Positions 5,598 to 10,833 of a stretch of DNA of 10,833 nt are shown here, piece after piece (the stretch's first letter is position 1; each line of letters starts with the position of its first letter). The stretch is from an uncultured Flavobacteriaceae bacterium (lineage in GTDB: Bacteria > Bacteroidota > Bacteroidia > Flavobacteriales > Flavobacteriaceae). Under the pieces are notes generated by a model. That model saw nothing but the letters and a program-made list of their open reading frames with translations. It ran no database searches and was not told the origin of the DNA. The stretch spans positions 1-10,833 of the forward strand of contig CALZKX010000096.1 of the NCBI GenBank assembly GCA_945788155.1, given 5' to 3'. The translations under genes were made by a program, and so were the position numbers.

Positions 5598-6491
5598 ATG
5601 AAATTTGGAAGTGTAGATAATCCTGAAAGTATTGATTTTACTTTACCTCCCGATCATCCTGATACCAAACAAGTATTGAATAAACTTAAGGACAATTCAA
5701 ACTTTAATTTGTTTGTTGGCTGTGCTAAATGGAATAGAGCCGATTTAAAAGGGTTTTATCCAAGAGGCACAAAAGATGAATTAGAATATTACTCGACACA
5801 GTTCAATTCCATAGAGTTAAATGCTACGTTTTACAGAATCTTTCCAGCTGAAACATTTTCAAAATGGTATAGCAAAACACCTGAAGATTTTAAGTTTTTT
5901 CCAAAACTTAACCAAGAAATTAGTCATTGGAAACGATTGACTGAAGAAGCAAAACCTGTAGTTGAAAACTACTTGTATAATGCTTCAAATTTAAAGGAAA
6001 AACTAGGAACAATCTTCTTGCAAATGCACAGTAATTTTGCACCTAAGGATTTTGATAGAGTTATAAATTTTGTCGAAAGCTGGCCAAATGAAATTCCGTT
6101 GGCTATTGAGTTTAGACATACAAATTGGTATAATGATAAAGCTATTGCAGAAGATTTATATCAACTATTAGAAGCAAACAATATTTCAAACGTCATTGTT
6201 GATACTGCTGGACGACGCGATTTAATGCACATGCGCTTAACTAATAACAATGCCTTTATACGTTACGTTGGAGCTAACCACCAAAGTGATTATGATAGAT
6301 TGGATGATTGGGTTGAACGTATTGCAATATGGAAAGAGCAAGGTGTTGGTGAAGTGGACTTTTTTGTGCATCAAAATATTGAGAAAGCATCGCCTTTATT
6401 GTCTGCGCATTTCATTAAAAATGCCAATAGAAAATTAGATACAAATCTTACTGTCCCTAGAATGGGAAAAGAATCAGGTGCTTTATTTTAA
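5598..6491 (+). CDS. DUF72 family protein (YecE-like)
   Basis: The product of 297 residues carries the DUF72 signature: LFVGCAKWNR followed by KGFYP, then YYSTQFNSIELNATFYR, FFPKLNQEISH, IFLQMHSNFAP, LAIEFRHTNWYN, and a C-terminal FFVHQ. The fold of this family is a TIM-like barrel; several conserved acidic and aromatic residues line one pocket, but no reaction has been established that I know of. I chose the ATG at 5598 over the in-frame TTG at 5580 because the -7 promoter element overlaps that TTG. The gene ends one base before the stop of the convergent dioxygenase-like gene. The C-terminal extension after FFVHQ (TNLTVPRMGKESGALF) is short and polar. No signal peptide is present, so it is cytosolic. 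Confidence 0.88.
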   Translation: MKFGSVDNPESIDFTLPPDHPDTKQVLNKLKDNSNFNLFVGCAKWNRADLKGFYPRGTKDELEYYSTQFNSIELNATFYRIFPAETFSKWYSKTPEDFKFFPKLNQEISHWKRLTEEAKPVVENYLYNASNLKEKLGTIFLQMHSNFAPKDFDRVINFVESWPNEIPLAIEFRHTNWYNDKAIAEDLYQLLEANNISNVIVDTAGRRDLMHMRLTNNNAFIRYVGANHQSDYDRLDDWVERIAIWKEQGVGEVDFFVHQNIEKASPLLSAHFIKNANRKLDTNLTVPRMGKESGALF

Positions 6492-6492
6492 T

Positions 6493-7104
6493 TTAGTAAT
6501 TAGGAATGTTCAATCCTAAAATTATATCTCGCTTGGCAACTTGAATACTACCTTTATTTGCAAGTGCAATAACACCTGAACCACCTCTTGGGTTTTTTCT
6601 GTTAAGAATGTTATTAGTGATATGAGGATCATCCCTAAAGTAAAAATCTTCAATGTAATACTCATTTTTATCTGATTCTTTCACAGTAATATGAATATGT
6701 TGTGGAGCTGTTGAATTTGGATACGAAGCTGGTCTGGAGGTATAAAATTCATACTTGCCTGAGGCATCTGTTTTCATCCAGCCTCTCAAGTATCCATGTC
6801 GCCTTCCCCAGCCCTTTAAGTTGGGTTTTTTTGGATAAATTCCTTTGTCATTTGTATGATACACATATAAAATAACATTTCTTGCTGGTGTTGTACCATC
6901 AATCTCATACACAGTGCCGCTAATTTTAATTGGATTTGGCAGCAATCTAAAATCGGGTAGCGTGTCAATAGGCTTTAAAACTTTAGTACCATGTTCGTAA
7001 ATGGCTTCACAACCTTGACAAAGGCCACCAACGGTTTTATTTCGGTTTTGAGACTCAGTATTATAAACAACAAAAATAAAAATAGCACATAGTAAACGGT
7101 TCAT
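6493..7104 (-). CDS. Predicted exported intradiol ring-cleavage dioxygenase-like protein
   Basis: The 203-residue product starts with a short signal-peptide-like stretch (MNRLLCAIFIFVVYN) and then shows the intradiol dioxygenase core: ISGTVYEIDGTTPARNVILY, YHTNDKGIYP, WMKTDASGKYEFYTSRPASYP and PQHIHITV. Intradiol dioxygenases (catechol 1,2- and protocatechuate 3,4-dioxygenases) bind non-haem Fe(III) through two Tyr and two His. Tyr90, Tyr128, His136 and His138 occupy equivalent places with family-like spacing (38 residues between the Tyr, HxH soon after), so it may be catalytic. It is shorter than catechol dioxygenases and lacks the N-terminal dimerisation region. CQGC at 29-32 could form a disulfide or bind metal outside the cytoplasm. 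No aromatic degradation genes surround it, so the substrate is unknown; carboxypeptidase-regulatory or transthyretin-like beta-sandwich proteins are the alternative. A promoter lies at 7122-7152. Confidence 0.78.
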   Translation of the reverse strand: MNRLLCAIFIFVVYNTESQNRNKTVGGLCQGCEAIYEHGTKVLKPIDTLPDFRLLPNPIKISGTVYEIDGTTPARNVILYVYHTNDKGIYPKKPNLKGWGRRHGYLRGWMKTDASGKYEFYTSRPASYPNSTAPQHIHITVKESDKNEYYIEDFYFRDDPHITNNILNRKNPRGGSGVIALANKGSIQVAKRDIILGLNIPNY

Positions 7105-7121
7105 AATAATTAAAATTTATA

Positions 7122-7152
7122 GAAATATAGTTGATATAATACTGTTAGCCAA
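7122..7152 (-). promoter_or_regulatory. Promoter of the dioxygenase-like gene
   Basis: On the minus strand, TTG (7150-7152) is followed after 20 bases by TATATTTC (7122-7129), one base short of the -7 consensus TAnnTTTG. The spacing falls in the usual 17-23 range. The start codon at 7104 lies 17 bases beyond the -7 element. Confidence 0.5.
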
Positions 7153-7244
7153 TGTGTTTAAGAAAAGTTTAAACTAACATTAACATCCATTTGTGTTTTC
7201 TGAGGAATTTATAAAACTAAACAAGTAAAAACTAATCTAATCAT

Positions 7245-7252
7245 TATCTTTG
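7245..7252 (+). promoter_or_regulatory. -7 promoter element of ftcD
   Basis: TATCTTTG matches TAnnTTTG exactly and is identical to the element before the DUF72 gene. It lies 28 bases before the ftcD ATG, leaving a short 5' leader. I see no TTG at the expected -33 distance, so activity may need an activator or rest on the -7 element alone. Confidence 0.5.
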
Positions 7253-7280
7253 AATTGAAATAAATACCATATTAGTCACC

Positions 7281-8975
7281 ATGCAAAAACAACTTATAGA
7301 ATGCGTTCCAAATATTAGTGAAGGACGCGATTTAGATAAAATACATACCATTGCCAATATTGTTGAAACCGTTGAAGGTGTGAAGCTTCTTGACATAGAT
7401 CCTGGAGCAGCTACCAACCGAACCGTTATCACTTTTGTGGGCGAACCAGAACAAGTTATTGAAGCCGCTTTCATATTGATAAAAAAGGCTTCAGAGCTCA
7501 TTGATATGAGCAAACATCATGGCGAGCATCCTCGTTTTGGAGCGACAGACGTATGTCCTTTAGTTCCCATTTCTGGAATTACTCTCGAAGAAACTGCTAA
7601 ATATGCTCATAAACTCGGAAAGCGTGTAGGAGAGGAGCTGGACATTCCTGTGTATTTGTATGAAAAAGCTGCTCAAGAATCCAAGCGCATCAATTTAGCC
7701 AACTGCAGGTCTGGAGAATATGAAGGCTTACCAAAAAAATTATCCAATCCAAACTGGAAACCAGATTTTGGTCCTGCAGAATTTAACAAAAAAGTGACCA
7801 CAACTGGTGCGACAGCGATTTCTGCAAGAGATTTCTTAGTGGCCTATAATGTCAATTTAAACACCACATCAACACGTCGTGCGAATGCTATTGCGTTTGA
7901 TATTCGTGAGGCTGGACGTGTAAAGCGTGAAGGCAATCCAATAACTGGAAAAAAAGTATTGGACGATAATGGTGAACCTGTTCGAATTCCTGGGAAACTA
8001 AAAGCTGTTAAAGGCATTGGTTGGTTTATAGAAGAATATGGTATTGCACAAATTTCTTATAACCTTACAAATATTAGTATTACCTCAATGCACGAAGCAT
8101 TCGATGAAACTTGTAAAGCAGCTGATGAACGCGGTTTGCGAGTTACAGGTTCAGAGCTTATAGGATTAATTCCATTGAAAGCGATGTTGGATGCAGGCAA
8201 CTACTTTTTAAGAAAACAAGAACGCTCACTTGGAATTTCGGAAGCTGAGAAAATTAAAATTGCTGTGAAATCTTTAGGATTGGACGATTTAAAACCATTT
8301 AATCCAAATGAAAAAATCATTGAATATGTTTTAAAAGGTAAAGGAATTAAACAGCTTGTTGATTTAACCTTAACCGATTTTGCTGATGAAACTGCTGGCG
8401 AATCCATGGCCCCAGGTGGTGGTTCCATTTCGGCTTATGTTGGTACATTAGGCGTATCTTTAGGAACTATGGTTGCTAATTTATCTGCTCATAAACCAGG
8501 TTGGGACGAACGATGGGATGAATTTTCAGCTTGGGCAGAAAAAGGACAAGCTTATAAGAACAAGTTATTGGCTTTAGTAGATGAAGATACCAACGCCTTC
8601 AACAAAATTATTGATGGTTTTAGAATGCCAAAAGGCACAGACGAAGAAAAGAAGGCTAGAGCTGAAGCGATTGAGTCTGCAACTATCTATGCAACCGAAG
8701 TACCATTATTGGTCATGGAAACGGCTTGTGATTCTATGGAAGTGATGATGGCAATGGCTAAAAATGGTTTGCAAAATTCACTGTCAGATGCTGGAGTAGG
8801 TGCCTTATGTGCAAGAACTGCTGTTTATGGTGCTTATTTTAATGTTCGCATTAATGCAAAAGATATCAAAAACAGAGATACAGCTGAAAGCTTGCTAGGA
8901 AAAGCAAAATCAATATTTGATAAAACCATAGCTACTGAAAACGAAATGATTGCCTATATAAACGAAAAAATATAA
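7281..8975 (+). CDS. ftcD: Bifunctional glutamate formimidoyltransferase / formimidoyl-THF cyclodeaminase
   Basis: The 564-residue product joins the two FtcD activities. The formimidoyltransferase part (about 1-330) begins LIECVPNISEGRDLDKI and contains KHHGEHPRFGATDVCPLVP, in which His83 fits the proposed catalytic His of the mammalian enzyme; it moves the formimino group from N-formiminoglutamate to tetrahydrofolate. The cyclodeaminase part (about 355-564) has AGESMAPGGGSISAYVG and the helical SDAGVGALCARTAVYGAYFN; it releases ammonia to give 5,10-methenyl-THF. Together they end the formiminoglutamate branch of histidine degradation in the cytosol. The length is close to the vertebrate fusion enzyme (about 540). 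The other hut genes are not in the window. The stop overlaps the next start by one base (TAATG), so the thioesterase downstream is probably translationally coupled. No sign of truncation. The gene lies about 3.8 kb from the ruined his biosynthesis operon. Confidence 0.95.
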   Translation: MQKQLIECVPNISEGRDLDKIHTIANIVETVEGVKLLDIDPGAATNRTVITFVGEPEQVIEAAFILIKKASELIDMSKHHGEHPRFGATDVCPLVPISGITLEETAKYAHKLGKRVGEELDIPVYLYEKAAQESKRINLANCRSGEYEGLPKKLSNPNWKPDFGPAEFNKKVTTTGATAISARDFLVAYNVNLNTTSTRRANAIAFDIREAGRVKREGNPITGKKVLDDNGEPVRIPGKLKAVKGIGWFIEEYGIAQISYNLTNISITSMHEAFDETCKAADERGLRVTGSELIGLIPLKAMLDAGNYFLRKQERSLGISEAEKIKIAVKSLGLDDLKPFNPNEKIIEYVLKGKGIKQLVDLTLTDFADETAGESMAPGGGSISAYVGTLGVSLGTMVANLSAHKPGWDERWDEFSAWAEKGQAYKNKLLALVDEDTNAFNKIIDGFRMPKGTDEEKKARAEAIESATIYATEVPLLVMETACDSMEVMMAMAKNGLQNSLSDAGVGALCARTAVYGAYFNVRINAKDIKNRDTAESLLGKAKSIFDKTIATENEMIAYINEKI

Positions 8976-9361
8976 TGAAATTTCATACACGTAATTGGGT
9001 AAAACCGCAGGATTTGAATCCAAACGGCACGCTGTTTGGTGGTCGTTTGTTGGAATGGATTGATGAAGAATCGGCATTATACACTGTGATTCAACTAGAA
9101 AATCCAAGGATAGTAACTAAGTACATTTCCGAAATTAACTTTATGAGTTCGGCCAAACAAGGTGATATTATTGAGTTAGGAATAGAAGTCACCAAATTTG
9201 GAAAAACGTCAATAACGCTTCAATGTGAAGCCCGAAATAAAATGACTCGTGAAACCATTTTAACGATTAATAACATTATTATGGTAAACTTAGGTGAAGA
9301 TGGCAAACCTAAACCTCACGGTAAAACCGAAATAGAGTTTGTAAAAGATCGCTTAAAATAA
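8975..9361 (+). CDS. Acyl-CoA thioesterase, hotdog fold (YciA/BACH type)
   Basis: The 128-residue product is a single hotdog domain. DLNPNGTLFGGRLLEWIDE (about 13-31) is the signature of the YciA/BFIT/BACH acyl-CoA thioesterases, with the conserved Asn-Pro-x-Gly-x-Leu-Phe-Gly-Gly loop and the catalytic Asp in WID. FMSSAKQGDIIEL and ITLQCEARN form the typical later strands. Such enzymes hydrolyse acyl-CoA to free acid and CoA in the cytosol; chain length preference cannot be read from sequence. Its ATG shares one base with the ftcD stop, so it is translated from the ftcD transcript; why the two are paired is unclear. It ends one base before the stop of the convergent channel gene. Confidence 0.9.
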   Translation: MKFHTRNWVKPQDLNPNGTLFGGRLLEWIDEESALYTVIQLENPRIVTKYISEINFMSSAKQGDIIELGIEVTKFGKTSITLQCEARNKMTRETILTINNIIMVNLGEDGKPKPHGKTEIEFVKDRLK

Positions 9362-9362
9362 A

Positions 9363-10607
9363 TTATTTAGATTCTAAAAACCCAGGAGTTAACTCATAAA
9401 TTTCCAAGTTAAAATAAGGTACAGCTGCAATAACATGGTCAAAAACATCAGCCATAATGTATTCGTAGTTTTGCCAACGCTTATCGCTACTAAAGGCATA
9501 AACCTCTATTGGAATACCTTGTGAACTTGGTGCCAGTTGACGTACCATAATTGTCATATCCTTATTTATGGCTGAATGATTCTCGATATAGATTTCAAGA
9601 TACTTTCTAAACACACCAAGGTTGGTTAAATTTCTTCCATTTAACAATTGGCTTTTATCAATATCATTATTGGTATTAAAGGCATCAATATCTTGCTGGC
9701 GCTTATTTAAGTAAGTAGAAATAATTTGAATGTTTTTTAATTTATCTATCTCATTAGTAGTTAAATACTTAACACTACTTAATTTAATGCTTAATGAACG
9801 TTTTATACGTCTTCCTCCAGAGGTTGTCATTCCTCTCCAGTTTTTAAAGGAGTCGGAGATTAAGGCATAGGTTGGAATGGTTGTAATGGTTTTATCGAAA
9901 TTCTGAACTTTTACAGTCGATAAATTAATCTCTATCACATCACCATCAGCACCATAATTATCAAACGTAATCCAATCACCAATACGCACCATATCGTTAA
10001 TAGATACTTGAATACTAGCAACAAAACCTAAAATAGTGTCTTTAAAAACTAGGATTATTATGGCAGAAGCTGCGCCTAGACCAGTAATGAATTTTAAAAA
10101 CGGAATACCAGTTATAATAGCGAATGCAGAGAATAAACCAACTACCCAAGCAAATATCATAAACACCTGAATATAGCTGTCAATAGGTTTATCTTTTAAT
10201 CTTGGTAGTGTTTTAAAATAATCTTTTAAAGTATTTAAGAAGCTACGTACTACCCATAATGTTAAGATGATACCAAAAACTATCAAGGATTTTTCTATAA
10301 TGTTTTCCCAATACGGAAAATCTAAAAAGACCATTGGTACATATTCAATCGCAACAAGTAACGGAATAATATGTGCAACATTTCTAAAGACTTTGTTATT
10401 GACCATTAAGTCATCAAAATTAGATTTTGATCTTTCAGCTAGCTTTGAAAAAATTCTAAGTAAAATTTTACGAACTATAAAATCTATTATAAAAAGAACA
10501 ATTAAAAGCCCAATGAGCATCGCTATCATGTTTAAATAGCTTGCATTAGAATCTGAGACTCCAAGAGATGTAAAAAAGTCAAATAGTATTTGTTTTAAGC
10601 GATCCAT
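9363..10607 (-). CDS. ybdG: MscS-family mechanosensitive channel, YbdG type
   Basis: The 414-residue product matches E. coli YbdG (415 residues) in length and order. Hydrophobic segments lie at about 25-45, 75-93, 107-125, 148-170 and 175-195; the last is the pore helix region (FITGLGAASAIIILVFKD). The MscS beta domain follows with MVRIGDWITFDNYGADGDVI, then KTITTIPTYALISDSFKNW and the YbdG-like block SGGRRIKRSLSI. MTIMVRQLAPSSQGIPIEVY near the C-terminus is also shared with YbdG. YbdG contributes to a miniconductance channel activity that responds to hyperosmotic or membrane stress; the same role here is inferred. The ATG at 10605-10607 shares one base with the stop of the DUF3817 gene upstream, so the two genes are coupled. 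No terminator is visible after the stop, which lies one base from the convergent thioesterase stop. Confidence 0.92.
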   Translation of the reverse strand: MDRLKQILFDFFTSLGVSDSNASYLNMIAMLIGLLIVLFIIDFIVRKILLRIFSKLAERSKSNFDDLMVNNKVFRNVAHIIPLLVAIEYVPMVFLDFPYWENIIEKSLIVFGIILTLWVVRSFLNTLKDYFKTLPRLKDKPIDSYIQVFMIFAWVVGLFSAFAIITGIPFLKFITGLGAASAIIILVFKDTILGFVASIQVSINDMVRIGDWITFDNYGADGDVIEINLSTVKVQNFDKTITTIPTYALISDSFKNWRGMTTSGGRRIKRSLSIKLSSVKYLTTNEIDKLKNIQIISTYLNKRQQDIDAFNTNNDIDKSQLLNGRNLTNLGVFRKYLEIYIENHSAINKDMTIMVRQLAPSSQGIPIEVYAFSSDKRWQNYEYIMADVFDHVIAAVPYFNLEIYELTPGFLESK

Positions 10608-10833
10608 TATTGTACAGTAGCTTTTAAGTATTTACGTTCTAAAGCAAAAGTTCCAAACGGAATAATTGAAGCAAGCAAAACCTTTTTAAAATTCGCTTTA
10701 AACCACTCATTTTCAGATTTGAGCATAAATGCGAGTATCACGTAGAGCATAAATAAAATACCATGTGGCATACCAAGCATTTTTACATATTGAGGGTCAT
10801 TACCAAAATATTTAATTGGAGTCGCTATAAAAA
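10607..10833 (-). CDS. DUF3817 family membrane protein (5' end outside window)
   Basis: Reading the minus strand from the window edge gives 74 residues and a stop at 10607-10609. The visible part includes PIKYFGNDPQYVKMLGMPHG, a hydrophobic helix GILFMLYVILAFML, the charged loop KSENEWFKANFKKV, and a second helix LLASIIPFGTFALE ending in RKYLKATVQ. GMPHGILF and the following helix pattern are characteristic of DUF3817, small integral membrane proteins of about 90-100 residues and unknown function. Roughly the first 20-30 residues, probably including another helix, lie outside the window. The stop overlaps the ybdG start as TAATG, so this gene is the leading cistron of a two-gene (or longer) unit with the channel. 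Confidence 0.85.
   Translation of the reverse strand, partial: FIATPIKYFGNDPQYVKMLGMPHGILFMLYVILAFMLKSENEWFKANFKKVLLASIIPFGTFALERKYLKATVQ

Noticed and set aside
1..10833. A defence system, prophage, insertion sequence or CRISPR array
   Set aside because: No transposase, integrase, phage structural gene, repeat-spacer pattern, restriction or toxin-antitoxin gene was found; the genes are core or housekeeping type.

Overview
The window looks like a chromosomal piece of a marine-type member of the Flavobacteriaceae (Bacteroidota). The DNA is AT-rich, Shine-Dalgarno sequences are essentially absent (A-rich stretches precede the start codons), several upstream regions carry the Bacteroidota -7 promoter element TAnnTTTG, and the proteins are of flavobacterial type. 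I see no mobile element, CRISPR array, tRNA, rRNA or defence system. Most genes are ordinary core or housekeeping genes.

Left part (1-2818): the 3' portion of a membrane-anchored von Willebrand factor A (vWA) protein with an intact MIDAS motif, followed after 19 bases by a prohibitin-like SPFH/Band 7 membrane protein. The two are probably one transcription unit.

Centre left (2842-3514): the most notable region, a fossil histidine biosynthesis operon. It keeps what looks like a complete attenuation leader: a candidate -7 element, a 17-codon leader peptide with His at positions 7, 9 and 11, a long hairpin around the His codons, and a strong intrinsic terminator. The first ~50 codons of hisG follow, broken by frameshifts. 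They run directly into the very end of hisIE (end of the HisI part plus the HisE domain). Everything that normally lies between (rest of hisG, then hisD, C, B, H, A, F and most of hisI) is missing. The surviving HisE reading frame has lost a metal-binding aspartate (ExxD is now ExxH). The simplest reading is a large internal deletion followed by decay, implying histidine auxotrophy unless another his operon exists elsewhere.

Centre (3553-5463): a divergent TruA-family pseudouridine synthase and a DUF2461/TIGR02453 protein on the plus strand, possibly now served by the old his leader. They converge on a small conserved flavobacterial protein often labelled 'glyoxalase' without visible support.

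Centre right (5598-7104): a DUF72/YecE-like protein convergent with a predicted exported intradiol ring-cleavage dioxygenase-like protein that has all four candidate iron ligands. A divergent promoter region follows.

Right part (7281-10833): a bifunctional FtcD of histidine degradation (formiminoglutamate to glutamate, feeding one-carbon units into folate), translationally coupled to a hotdog acyl-CoA thioesterase. Convergent to these lie a YbdG-type MscS-family channel and, upstream of it, the end of a DUF3817 membrane protein. The window thus pairs a ruined histidine synthesis operon with an intact histidine degradation gene about 3.8 kb away, which fits a lifestyle that imports and burns amino acids. 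The three convergent gene pairs meet with a 4-base overlap or a 1-base gap, leaving no room for a terminator between them.
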